From CALXXL01 sp034926605 (GTDB taxonomy: Bacteria; Verrucomicrobiota; Lentisphaeria; Victivallales; Victivallaceae): a stretch of DNA of 64,000 bases. The notes below the pieces were generated by a model, which did no database searches, was not told the DNA's origin, and saw only the letters and a list, made by a program, of their open reading frames with translations. Below are positions 8,189 through 16,546 of this stretch, piece after piece (positions within the stretch are counted from its first letter, which is position 1; every line of letters begins with the position of its first letter). The stretch spans positions 6,402 through 70,401 of the forward strand of contig JAYFQV010000005.1 in assembly GCA_034926605.1 (NCBI GenBank), in the 5' to 3' direction. The position numbers were made by a program, and so were the translations under genes.

Positions 8189-9220
8189 ATGGGTAAATTC
8201 TCGGTCGAATACTTTTTTTCGGGGCGGCACAGGTTTCCGGAGGCGGTGGAGCCTTTTCCGGATTCGCTGGCCGAGGTGTCGTTTTCCTGGCCAGGAATAC
8301 TTCCGGCGCCTGTGTCCGGCGACCTCGATTTCCTGCGCCGGGAATTGGTATCCGACCTGAAATGGTGTCGTGCGCACGGGTTGTCGCTCGATCTGGCGCT
8401 GACCGCCGTCTGCTATGGCCCCGATGCCAGCACGGCCGTGCAGCGCCGCGAGGTGCTGGACCTGATAGACCTGCTTTCCGGGCACGGACTGCGCCCGGAC
8501 ACCGTCACCACCACCTCTCCCTATCTTGCTCGTATCATCAAGCGGTTCCGTCCCGGCATCGGCGTTCGCGCGCCGTTCGGCATGCGGCTCAATCATCTGA
8601 TCTCCTTCGAATATCTGGCGGACTGCTACGACGCTTTTTTTGTCGGTGGCGATGTTCAGCGCGATTTGGACGCCATGCGCCGTTTCAGTGCATGGTGCCG
8701 TGAGAACGGCAAAAAATTGTGCATGCTGGCGAATTCCGGCTGTCTGCGCAACTGTCCGTGGCGCACCTTCCATGGTACTCTGGAGTCGCACGGCCCGGAG
8801 GCCGCGCGGCGCGACGCCGTCTCGACGGGTTTTTCCCCGGTGCTTTGTGAGAAAATATTCGATGATGCTCAGATGGTGGAGTTCCTGCGCGGTTCGTGGA
8901 TACGGCCGGAGGATATCGGCTGGTATGAGCCGCATGTGGATATGGTCGCGCTTGCCACTTCGGGTTCGCCCGATCCCTCCGCAATCGTTGCGGCCTATGT
9001 GTCCGGACGCTTCGAAGGCGATCTGTTTCATTTGCTGGTTCCCGGTTTTCACGGCCGCCCGCGTCCGGTGCTGCTGGAAAATTCCGCGTTTCCTGACGAC
9101 TGGGCGGAAAGCGGCATCGCCGGAAGATGCGCGGTAAACTGCGTTCACTGCGGCCGCTGCGAAACCGTGCTTGCCCGGATTTCGCGAACAAATCCCGCAG
9201 CGGCCAACCGATCGGTTTGA
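8189..9220 (+). CDS. U32-peptidase-like Fe-S protein, function unknown
   Basis: The 343-aa product looks like a TIM-barrel protein of the U32 type. The best motif is LANSGCLRNCPWRTFHGTLE in the middle, like the Cys-containing segment of U32 proteins, and CAVNCVHCGRC near the C-terminus. These cysteines could hold an iron-sulfur cluster, as in the UbiU/UbiV and RlhA relatives that act in oxygen-independent hydroxylation. This reading is by motif memory only. No signal peptide is present. The start is set by the promoter 29 nt upstream and an AAAGGAA ribosome site; the longer start would lie inside the promoter. It is a single-gene unit before the lepA promoter. Confidence 0.6.
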   Translation: MGKFSVEYFFSGRHRFPEAVEPFPDSLAEVSFSWPGILPAPVSGDLDFLRRELVSDLKWCRAHGLSLDLALTAVCYGPDASTAVQRREVLDLIDLLSGHGLRPDTVTTTSPYLARIIKRFRPGIGVRAPFGMRLNHLISFEYLADCYDAFFVGGDVQRDLDAMRRFSAWCRENGKKLCMLANSGCLRNCPWRTFHGTLESHGPEAARRDAVSTGFSPVLCEKIFDDAQMVEFLRGSWIRPEDIGWYEPHVDMVALATSGSPDPSAIVAAYVSGRFEGDLFHLLVPGFHGRPRPVLLENSAFPDDWAESGIAGRCAVNCVHCGRCETVLARISRTNPAAANRSV

Positions 9221-9245
9221 AAAAATCCGGTTCCGGTGCTATATT
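9217..9245 (+). promoter_or_regulatory. Promoter of lepA operon
   Basis: TTGAAA (9217-9222), 17 bp, TATATT (9240-9245), 28 bp before the lepA start codon. Confidence 0.7.
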
Positions 9246-9273
9246 ACTTAGATTAATATTGGGAAAATAATAC

Positions 9274-11085
9274 ATGGCTGAACTTAAATACATACGCAAT
9301 TTTGCGATTATCGCACATATCGACCACGGCAAGTCGACCTTGTCCGACCGTTTGCTCGAACTGACCGGCACTGTTCAGGCGCGCGAGTTGCGCGAACAGC
9401 TGCTGGACGCGATGGACCTTGAGCGGGAACGCGGCATCACCATAAAAAGCCATCCGGTGCGCATGTTGTTCAAAAGCCGCGACGGCTATGAATACGAACT
9501 GAATTTGAACGATACCCCCGGACACGTTGACTTCTCCTACGAGGTCAGCCGGTCGCTCGGCGCCTGCGAAGGCGCGATCCTGCTGATCGACGCCACCCAA
9601 GGGGTGCAGGCTCAGACCGTGGCCAACGTGAATCTGGCCTACCGTCAGAATATGAAGGTGATCCCGGTTATCAACAAGGTCGATCTTCCGGCTTCCAATC
9701 TTCAGCTCTGCTACGAGCAGATGGAGGAGATATTGACTCTTCCGCGCGAGGATGCGCTGCTGGTTTCGGCCAAGACCGGACAGGGCGTGATGGAGCTGCT
9801 GGAGGCGATCGTTGAACGCATACCGCCGCCCACCATCGAAGGATACGACCATACATCGGCGCTGGTCTTCGCCTCGCAGTACGACGCCTACCGCGGCGTC
9901 GTCACCTATTTGCGCATGTTCTCCGGCGAGTTCCGGCGCGGCATGAAGATCCGCCTGTGGTCCAGCGGGCTGGAGAGCGAAATTAAAGAGGTGGGCAAGT
10001 TCTCGCCCGAGATGTGCCCGCTGGATTCGCTGACCGCCGGCGAGATCGGCTATCTGATCCCGAACATCAAGAGTCCGTCCGACACCAAGATCGGCGACAC
10101 CGTGACCGACCCGCGCAATCCGTGCAGCAAGCCGCTTCCCGGCTTCCGCGAGGTCAAGCCGATGGTGTTCAGCGGCATCTACCCGATTGAAAGCTCGGAT
10201 TACGAGCAGCTCAAATTTTCAATGAGCAAGCTTCAGCTCAACGATGCCGCGTTCGCTTATCAGCCCGAAACCAGCGCCGCGCTGGGGTTCGGCTTCCGTT
10301 GCGGCTTCCTCGGCCTGCTCCACATGGAGATCGTCCAGGAACGGCTGCGCCGCGAATACAATATGGACATCATCGCCACCTATCCCAGCGTGATTTACCA
10401 TGTGTATATGAAAGACGGCACCATGAAGCCGATCGACAACCCGGTATACATGCCCGATCCCACCGTGATCGAGCGCATCGAGGAGCCGATCATCGAGGCT
10501 CACCTCATGACCCCCGGCGAGTATATCGGAGATGTGATGAACCTGGTCATGAGCAAGCGCGGCGTCTGTACCGCGACCGCTTCCGCCGATGCCGGGCATG
10601 TGATAATAACCGCCGACCTGCCGATGCACGAAATTCTGATCGACTTTCACGACAAGCTGAAATCGATCACCCGCGGTTACGGCAGCATGGACTATGAACT
10701 CAAGAGCTACCGGGCCGACAAGCTGGTAAAGATGGACATCCTGGTGGCCGGCGAACCGGTGGACGCGTTCAGCAGCATCGTGCATGTCGATTCCGCCGTC
10801 GCCCGCGGGCGAGTGATCTGCGAGAGACTTCAGAAAGTGATTCCGGCCCAGCAGTTTCAGGTGGCGATCCAGGCCGCGATCGGGGGCAAGATCATTGCGC
10901 GTGAAACCATTCGCCAACTGCGCAAGAATGTGCTGGCCAAATGCTATGGCGGCGATATTTCCCGTAAGCGCAAACTGCTGGATAAGCAGAAGGAAGGCAA
11001 GAAGCGTATGAAGATGATCGGTCAGGTTAATATTCCGCAGGAGGCGTTCGTGGCGGTATTGCGCTCGGATGACGATGATAAATGA
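9274..11085 (+). CDS. lepA: Elongation factor 4 (LepA)
   Basis: The 603-aa translational GTPase matches the full family length. G1 is AHIDHGKSTL near residue 14, G2/G3 include ERERGITIK and DTPGHVDFSYE, G4 is NKVD. The C-terminal LepA-specific domain is intact (QVAIQAAIGGKIIARE and KCYGGDISRKRKLLDKQKEG). LepA back-translocates or remodels stalled ribosomes and is membrane-associated. It is the first gene of a probable operon with signal peptidase I, overlapping it by 4 nt (ATGA), a pairing also known from Proteobacteria. Confidence 0.97.
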   Translation: MAELKYIRNFAIIAHIDHGKSTLSDRLLELTGTVQARELREQLLDAMDLERERGITIKSHPVRMLFKSRDGYEYELNLNDTPGHVDFSYEVSRSLGACEGAILLIDATQGVQAQTVANVNLAYRQNMKVIPVINKVDLPASNLQLCYEQMEEILTLPREDALLVSAKTGQGVMELLEAIVERIPPPTIEGYDHTSALVFASQYDAYRGVVTYLRMFSGEFRRGMKIRLWSSGLESEIKEVGKFSPEMCPLDSLTAGEIGYLIPNIKSPSDTKIGDTVTDPRNPCSKPLPGFREVKPMVFSGIYPIESSDYEQLKFSMSKLQLNDAAFAYQPETSAALGFGFRCGFLGLLHMEIVQERLRREYNMDIIATYPSVIYHVYMKDGTMKPIDNPVYMPDPTVIERIEEPIIEAHLMTPGEYIGDVMNLVMSKRGVCTATASADAGHVIITADLPMHEILIDFHDKLKSITRGYGSMDYELKSYRADKLVKMDILVAGEPVDAFSSIVHVDSAVARGRVICERLQKVIPAQQFQVAIQAAIGGKIIARETIRQLRKNVLAKCYGGDISRKRKLLDKQKEGKKRMKMIGQVNIPQEAFVAVLRSDDDDK

Positions 11086-12287
11086 TCGGTCTTGTAAAAT
11101 ATCTGCTGATGCGCCGCCGGGTCGGAAAGTTTCTGACCGCCGCCCGCCGCCGCCGGAGTTTCGACAACGATCTTTGGAGCGCTGAAGTTCTCGCCGCCGT
11201 GGACGGCTTTATTTCCTCCGGCGACGCTGCGCTGGCCTCACGCGACCGCGCCGCGCTGGCCGGGTTCGCGTCCGACATGGAGTCGGTTTTAGCCGGGCTG
11301 GTGCCGCCGGTGCCGCGTTTCCGCGCCATGATGCGCGAATACATGGATATTTTCGCGGTGGTTATGGCGGTGGCTTTCGGCATACGCGCGCTGGCGCTGC
11401 AGCCGTTCATCATCCCTACCGGCAGTATGCAGCCCACGCTGTTCGGAATACATTATGTGGATCACGGGACGGACTATTTCAACGCCGGCACCCGTTATCC
11501 GGCCCTCGCCAATTATCTGCTGTTCTCCGCCACCCGGGCATGGGCGGTGACCGTCGGCAGCGGTTATTTCAATCCGACCAGCCTGAAGCCGGTTTCCGGA
11601 TGGGTGCCGCGAACCAGTTTCGTGGTCGGAGAGGACAGCTATACGCTGCCGGGCGAACCGGCCAAAGTGGTTCAATACGCGAAACTGAGCCCCGCCCTGC
11701 CGCTGCCGGAGGGCGCGGTGCTGGCCGATGGTTTTCTTGTCGGCGGCGACAGTCTGTTCGTTGAACGCATCAGCCATCTGTTCTCCGGCCTTTCTCGCGG
11801 CGATATAGTGGTGTTCAACACCGAGGGCCTTTCCTACAACAATCGCCCGCTCTCCCTCATCAGCGGCTACTATTATGTGAAGCGGCTGGTGGGATTGCCC
11901 GGCGATACGCTCAAGATCGTCGACGGCATGCTTTATGTGAAGCCGACGCGCGAGAGCGCGTTCCGCCCGATAACCGATTTTTCGGGAAAATTCGATAAGA
12001 TTTTCTCCGGCACCGGCGGTTATCAGGGATACCAGAACGGTCCGGCCGGGTTCTTTCTTTCCTCGGCAGACGATACCTACACCGTGCCGGACGACTGCTA
12101 TTTCATGCTTGGCGACAACACCTCTCACAGCCTTGATTCCCGCTGGTGGGGGCCGGTGCCGAGGCGAAATATCGTGGGCAAGGCTTTTGTGGTGTTTTGG
12201 CCGTTCTCGCGCCGCTGGGGCAAGATGGACGCGTCGCCGATACCGGTGCCTTCCAGCAATGAAATAAATCCGATGAACCTGCAATAA
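11082..12287 (+). CDS. lepB: Signal peptidase I with a large insertion
   Basis: The 401-aa protein cleaves signal peptides of exported proteins at the inner membrane. A membrane segment (about residues 87-106) precedes the nucleophile motif PTGSMQPTL (S115). The general base lies in YVKRLVGLPGD (K267), and box E is GDNTSHSLDSRWWGPV. Between the Ser box and GGDSLFVERI (about residue 221) lies roughly 100 aa not found in the E. coli enzyme, where Ser and Lys are only 55 residues apart. The N-terminal 80 aa are also extra and basic. It is translationally coupled to lepA. Confidence 0.92.
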   Translation: MIGLVKYLLMRRRVGKFLTAARRRRSFDNDLWSAEVLAAVDGFISSGDAALASRDRAALAGFASDMESVLAGLVPPVPRFRAMMREYMDIFAVVMAVAFGIRALALQPFIIPTGSMQPTLFGIHYVDHGTDYFNAGTRYPALANYLLFSATRAWAVTVGSGYFNPTSLKPVSGWVPRTSFVVGEDSYTLPGEPAKVVQYAKLSPALPLPEGAVLADGFLVGGDSLFVERISHLFSGLSRGDIVVFNTEGLSYNNRPLSLISGYYYVKRLVGLPGDTLKIVDGMLYVKPTRESAFRPITDFSGKFDKIFSGTGGYQGYQNGPAGFFLSSADDTYTVPDDCYFMLGDNTSHSLDSRWWGPVPRRNIVGKAFVVFWPFSRRWGKMDASPIPVPSSNEINPMNLQ

Positions 12288-12296
12288 GGAGACGAA

Positions 12297-13154
12297 ATGA
12301 AACAGGCGGTTTTTCTGGTCAAGGCGATCGATCGCGCCGGGTTGCTGACCAAGATCAGCGGCTTCTTCTTTGAGAACGGTTTGAATATTCTGCACTGTCA
12401 GCAGTACTCCGATGAGCTCGACGGCCAGTATTTCATGCGCGCCAGAGTCGATATCAGCAATCTGCAGATGACACGCAAGGATCTGCGCGAGCGTTTTTCC
12501 TGCCGCATGAAGGAGATCGGTGCCGATCACTGCGAGGTTCACTTCATGGACGAGATTCCGAGGGTGTGCATCATGGTTTCCAAGACCAGTCACTGCCTCT
12601 ACGATCTGCTTACCCGCCGCCATGACGGCGATCTGGTGTGTGAAATTCCCCTGATCATCAGCAATCACCCGGATCTTGAAAATGTGGCCGATAAATTCCA
12701 GGTGCCGTACTTCTGCGTGCCGATCGTCAACGGCGACAAAGCTTCCCAGGAAGCGAAAATCCGCACGCTGCTGGAACAGCATCATATCGATCTGGTGGTG
12801 CTCGCACGCTACATGCAGGTGCTTTCCAACGAATTCTGCCGTGACTGGGAACGGCGCATCATCAATATTCACCACGCATTCCTGCCCGCGTTCCAGGGGG
12901 GGAACCCTTACCTGCGCGCCTGGGAACGCGGCGTGAAGATGATTGGTGCCACCGCCCACTACGCCACTCCCGATCTTGATGAAGGGCCCATCATCGAACA
13001 GGACGTGGAGCGCGTTTCACACGAGGATACCCCGGAAACCCTGCGCCAGCTCGGCAAAGACATCGAGCGACGTGTGCTGACCCGCGCAGTGAAAGCTCAC
13101 TTGAACCATTGCGTGATCGTTTCCGGCCGTCGTACCATCGTACTTTCAAATTAA
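12297..13154 (+). CDS. purU: Formyltetrahydrofolate deformylase
   Basis: The 285-aa protein hydrolyses 10-formyl-THF to formate and THF. An N-terminal ACT domain (VKAIDRAGLLTKISGFFFE) is followed by a formyltransferase domain. The catalytic motif NIHHAFLPAFQGGNPYLRAW (N190, H192) and TPDLDEGPI (D228) are present, and the ACT-plus-formyltransferase layout with QDVERVSH separates it from PurN. It starts 9 nt after lepB with a TAAGGAG site, so it is probably in the same transcript. Confidence 0.95.
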   Translation: MKQAVFLVKAIDRAGLLTKISGFFFENGLNILHCQQYSDELDGQYFMRARVDISNLQMTRKDLRERFSCRMKEIGADHCEVHFMDEIPRVCIMVSKTSHCLYDLLTRRHDGDLVCEIPLIISNHPDLENVADKFQVPYFCVPIVNGDKASQEAKIRTLLEQHHIDLVVLARYMQVLSNEFCRDWERRIINIHHAFLPAFQGGNPYLRAWERGVKMIGATAHYATPDLDEGPIIEQDVERVSHEDTPETLRQLGKDIERRVLTRAVKAHLNHCVIVSGRRTIVLSN

Positions 13155-13174
13155 AATAATCTGCTGCTGAACAA

Positions 13175-13963
13175 ATGATAAAACTTATCGCCGCCGACAT
13201 GGACGGCACGCTGTTGGACTCCCAAAGGCGGCTGCCGCCCGATCTCATACCCGTACTGGATGAACTTTCCGAACGAGGCATTTTGTTCGCCGCCGCCAGC
13301 GGAAGGCAATATTACAATCTGCGCAGTCTGTTCAAGGAAGTTGCCGACCGCATTGCGTTTATCTGCGAAAACGGCGGCATGGTGTTCTATCAGGGAAAAA
13401 ACATCCACCGCAGTCCGATCCCGTTCGAAAAACTGTCCGCGCCGCTGGCGGCAGCCCGCGGGCTTGAGTATCCGGCGGTTATATTTTGCGGAGTGGAGGC
13501 GGCGTGGACGGAGAACCCCGACGAGATATTCCAGTCCGATTTGGCAAAGTACTATGCGCGCCGGGAAATGATCTCCGACCTTATGACAGTGCCGGACGAT
13601 GTATGCAAGATGGCTGTTTTTCATCCGGTTGACGCCGAGAAGTTTGCGCTCTCGTCACTTAAGCGGTTCGAGGATGATTTTCTGATCTCGGTTTCCGGAA
13701 AAAACTGGATAGATCTCATGAACCCGGGAACCAACAAGGGAACCGCCATAAAGAAACTTCAGGATATGCTCGGCATTTCCGAGGATGAGACGATGGCTTT
13801 CGGAGACTTTCTCAACGACCTTGAAATGATGCGCAGCTGTCACCACAGCTATGCGATGGCCAACAGCCATCCCGAACTCGCGGCGGCCTGCCGCTTCCGG
13901 GCGCCGTCCAACGACGACAACGGAGTGATGCGGGTAATCCGGGAAAAAGTGCTTGCCGTTTAA
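13175..13963 (+). CDS. Cof-type HAD-IIB phosphatase
   Basis: The 262-aa protein begins KLIAADMDGTLLDSQ with the HAD nucleophile and acid Asp at D8 and D10. Motif III lysine is in NPGTNKGTAIKKL and motif IV is GDFLNDLEMM. The cap is of IIB type, as in Cof, YidA and sugar-phosphate or FMN/PLP phosphatases; the substrate cannot be told. It lies 20 nt after purU with no clear ribosome site, so it may depend on upstream translation. It ends the lepA transcription unit. Confidence 0.88.
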   Translation: MIKLIAADMDGTLLDSQRRLPPDLIPVLDELSERGILFAAASGRQYYNLRSLFKEVADRIAFICENGGMVFYQGKNIHRSPIPFEKLSAPLAAARGLEYPAVIFCGVEAAWTENPDEIFQSDLAKYYARREMISDLMTVPDDVCKMAVFHPVDAEKFALSSLKRFEDDFLISVSGKNWIDLMNPGTNKGTAIKKLQDMLGISEDETMAFGDFLNDLEMMRSCHHSYAMANSHPELAAACRFRAPSNDDNGVMRVIREKVLAV

Positions 13964-13974
13964 CCGGTTGTCGC

Positions 13975-14253
13975 CGCCATCTTTTCCTCCCAAGAAAAGA
14001 AGAAACCGCGAGCGTGAAACACTCGCGGCAAAGGCAAATATGAAGCCATTTCTTCCGGCGTTGTCTTTGTGACCCGTCGTAAGACGCGGATGCGGGAAGC
14101 GTCACGGCAGAAAGACAACGCCGAAAAACCCCTTTTTCAATATTGCCCTTTTAGTCAAAGAAAAACCGCAGATACCTTGGCATCCGCGGAGAAAAAGCAA
14201 TCCGAAAAACCCCTTTTTACACGATTGCCTTTCGAAAACAGGATCAGGCGGGC
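13975..14253 (-). repeat. Repeated hairpin/terminator-like elements between convergent genes
   Basis: About 280 bases contain no gene but several hairpins. CCGCGAG/CTCGCGG lies near 14008-14030; on the minus strand it leads into a T-rich stretch. A long stem CGTTGTCTTT/AAAGACAACG with inner GTGAC/GTCAC spans about 14059-14121. A stem CCGC-GAT/ATC-GCGG lies near 14166-14192, again followed by TTTTTC on the minus strand. Two imperfect copies of a unit with core CCGAAAAACCCCTTTTT followed by ATTGCC sit at about 14121-14149 and 14203-14231. They could act as serial terminators for the minus-strand 56-aa gene and the plus-strand phosphatase gene, or be part of its 3' RNA. Confidence 0.5.
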
Positions 14254-14424
14254 TTACTTTTTGTCCCACACGGCCTTGCTGACGAACGCGGTCAACGGAC
14301 GGCCATCGGAGGTTTTGCCCTTGAAGGCGTAGCGCGTGGTGCCGGCGGCCTCGTAGGTCACCTTTTCGGTAACATCGGTTTCTACCTTTTTCTTCATCTT
14401 CACGTCATAGAACGTATGTTTCAT
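14254..14424 (-). CDS. Small basic protein of 56 aa, unknown function
   Basis: The product starts MKHTFYDVKMKKKVETDVTE and ends AFVSKAVWDKK. It is rich in Lys, Val and Thr, has no cysteine, no signal peptide and no membrane segment, and looks like a small beta-rich domain. I do not recognise the family. That it is real is supported by a GGGAGG ribosome site 8 nt before the ATG and a TTGACA promoter at 14471-14500, together the best-looking expression signals in this region. It is transcribed divergently from rpsA. It may be an abundant small nucleic-acid- or ribosome-associated protein, but that is only a guess from charge and signals. Confidence 0.75.
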   Translation of the reverse strand: MKHTFYDVKMKKKVETDVTEKVTYEAAGTTRYAFKGKTSDGRPLTAFVSKAVWDKK

Positions 14425-14470
14425 TTCGAAACCTCCCTTGGGTTGAAGTGGTAAACTAGGGTTTCTGTGT

Positions 14471-14500
14471 TAAATATGAACGGTATTTAGCGATTGTCAA
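14471..14500 (-). promoter_or_regulatory. Promoter of the 56-aa protein gene
   Basis: On the minus strand TTGACA (14500-14495), 18 bp, TATTTA (14476-14471), giving a leader of about 40 nt ending in GGGAGG. Confidence 0.65.
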
Positions 14501-14609
14501 GCCTTTCAAGCGTTTTTTTTGAGGAAAAAAGCGAAAAAATGGCGATAGAAACCGTTTCCGGCGTAAAAGCGGCAAAAACTACGTATTTCGTGTGATTTGC
14601 GGTGAAAAT

Positions 14610-14637
14610 TTGCAAAATGTGTTTTGCGTGTTATATT
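14610..14637 (+). promoter_or_regulatory. Promoter of rpsA
   Basis: TTGCAA (14610-14615), 16 bp, TATATT (14632-14637). The 14425-14750 gap holds this and the divergent promoter of the 56-aa gene. The transcript would carry a leader of about 105-125 nt, so starts upstream of 14640 are excluded. Confidence 0.55.
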
Positions 14638-14768
14638 ATGTACTTGCGCGTACGCCTGCGGAGCGGTTTCCGCCGGAAAGATGGCGCGTGGAACAGACAA
14701 CCCAGCGGCGCGGGTCCGTCAAGGCGGCGGATGCGCGGGAAAAGAAAAACATGGCAAAGGAACAACAA

Positions 14769-16490
14769 ATGGCGTCCGAAACTGCGAGCTTCGTCGAACT
14801 GGACAACATGCCCTCGATGGAGCAGCTCCTCGGCGGCGGCACGGTCAAAAAAGAATTTGCGGTAAACAACATTGTTACCGGCAAGGTGGTGGAAAAGCGT
14901 AACGACGGCGCGTTGGTGGACATCGGCTACAAGGCCGAAGGCTTCGTCTCCGCGATGGAGTTCGGCACCAAGTGGGAAGACGTTGCGGTGGGCGACAATA
15001 TCGACGTCTACCTTGAAGAAATCGAAAACGAGAACTCGATGCCCGGTATCAGCTTCGCCAAGGCTTCGAGCATCAAGGCTTGGAACCGCATCACCGAAGA
15101 GTGCGGCGAAGGCAGCGTGGTCAAGGGCGTAATGCGCCACCGCGTCAAGGGCGGCATCATCGTCGACATCGACGGCGTGGAAGCCTTCCTGCCCGGTTCG
15201 CAGATCGACATCGGTTCGGTCCGCAATATGGACGACTACCTCGGCAAGGAATACGAGGTTAAAATTCTCAAGATCAACACCGAGCGCCGCAATATCGTGG
15301 TTTCCCGCCGCGATCTGCTGGAGGAAACCATGCGTGCCCGCCGCAGCGAATTGCTGGCCAAGATGGCGGTCGGCGAGCTTCGCAAGGGCGTGATCAAGAA
15401 CATCACCGATTTCGGCGCGTTCATCGACCTCGGCGGCGTGGACGGCCTTCTCCATATCACCGACATGTCCTGGGGGCGCATCGCTCATCCGTCCGAGCTT
15501 TTCGAAGTCGGGCAGGATGTTGAAGTGGTCATCCTCGACATCGACAACACCAAGGAGCGCGTGAGCCTCGGCTACAAGCAGAAGTCCGCGAATCCGTGGG
15601 AAGGCGTGGCCGAGAAGTATCCGGTCGGCAGCAAGATTAACGGTCGCGTGGTCAACATAATGCCGTACGGCGCCTTCGTTGAACTCGAAGACGGCGTCGA
15701 GGGCTTGATCCACGTCTCCGAAATGAGCTGGACCAAGCGTATCACCAAGGCGGGCGAAGTGGTTCGCGTCGGCGAGAACGTCGAAGCGGTGGTGCTTGAC
15801 ATCGACAAGGAGAGTAAGAAGATCAGTCTCGGCCTGCGCCAGAAAGAGCGCAATCCGTGGGAAGTTCTTGCAGAGAAATATCCGGTGGGCAGCCGCATCG
15901 CGGGCCGTGTGCGCAACATGACCAGCTACGGCGCGTTCGTCGAAATCGAGAACGACATCGACGGCATGATCCATGTCTCCGATATGTCCTGGACCCGCAA
16001 GATAAACAATCCCAGCGAAATACTGAAGCCCGGCGACGAGGTCGAGGCCGTGATTCTCGACATCAACCCGGAACAGCAGCGCATCAGCCTCGGACTCAAG
16101 CAGACCGAGGACGATCCCTGGTCCAATATCGAACGGCTTTACAAGGTCGGCGACCTGGTCAACGGCAAGGTCACCAAAATCACCGCGTTCGGCGCTTTTG
16201 TGGAACTTTCCCACAAGATCGACGGCCTCATCCACATCTCCCAGATCAGCAAGGATCACGTGGACAAGGTCAAGGACGTGCTGAAGGTCGGCGACGAGGT
16301 GGAAGCCCGCGTGATCAAGATGGATCACGACGAGCGCCGCATCGGTCTCTCTCTCAAGGCTGCCAATGAGCATTACTCCGATGAGGAGCTCAAGGCTGCC
16401 GGCGAAGAGTATGCCGCCGCGCTTAAGCCGGGCGAAGAGATGGTCGATATGGGCGCCGCTTTCGAAGGCATCAATTTCGATCAGAAGTAA
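14769..16490 (+). CDS. rpsA: 30S ribosomal protein S1
   Basis: The 573-aa protein binds mRNA on the 30S subunit. Six S1/OB domains can be counted, the last four nearly uniform (e.g. GVIKNITDFGAFIDLGGVDG, GRVVNIMPYGAFVELEDGVE, KVTKITAFGAFVELSHKIDG). ATG 14769 has an ideal AAAGGA site 7 nt upstream; ATG 14751, six codons earlier in frame (MAKEQQ), is the alternative. Having six rather than four S1 domains matches the long Gram-negative form. A terminator follows directly. Confidence 0.93.
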   Translation: MASETASFVELDNMPSMEQLLGGGTVKKEFAVNNIVTGKVVEKRNDGALVDIGYKAEGFVSAMEFGTKWEDVAVGDNIDVYLEEIENENSMPGISFAKASSIKAWNRITEECGEGSVVKGVMRHRVKGGIIVDIDGVEAFLPGSQIDIGSVRNMDDYLGKEYEVKILKINTERRNIVVSRRDLLEETMRARRSELLAKMAVGELRKGVIKNITDFGAFIDLGGVDGLLHITDMSWGRIAHPSELFEVGQDVEVVILDIDNTKERVSLGYKQKSANPWEGVAEKYPVGSKINGRVVNIMPYGAFVELEDGVEGLIHVSEMSWTKRITKAGEVVRVGENVEAVVLDIDKESKKISLGLRQKERNPWEVLAEKYPVGSRIAGRVRNMTSYGAFVEIENDIDGMIHVSDMSWTRKINNPSEILKPGDEVEAVILDINPEQQRISLGLKQTEDDPWSNIERLYKVGDLVNGKVTKITAFGAFVELSHKIDGLIHISQISKDHVDKVKDVLKVGDEVEARVIKMDHDERRIGLSLKAANEHYSDEELKAAGEEYAAALKPGEEMVDMGAAFEGINFDQK

Positions 16491-16504
16491 AATTCGCTCA
16501 TTCC

Positions 16505-16536
16505 AAAAACGGCCGGGTTTTCCGGCCGTTTTTTTT
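16505..16536 (+). terminator. Rho-independent terminator of rpsA
   Basis: Stem AACGGCCGG/CCGGCCGTT with a short T-containing loop and a run of eight or more T. Confidence 0.9.
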
Positions 16537-16546
16537 AAGGAAAACT

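Noticed and set aside
13975..14253. Possible CRISPR array in the repeated hairpin region
   Set aside because: Only two imperfect copies with differing stems, no regular spacer length and no cas genes.
14592..14768. Longer N-terminus for ribosomal protein S1
   Set aside because: The open frame begins upstream of the -10 box and the extra residues are basic low-quality sequence without a ribosome site.
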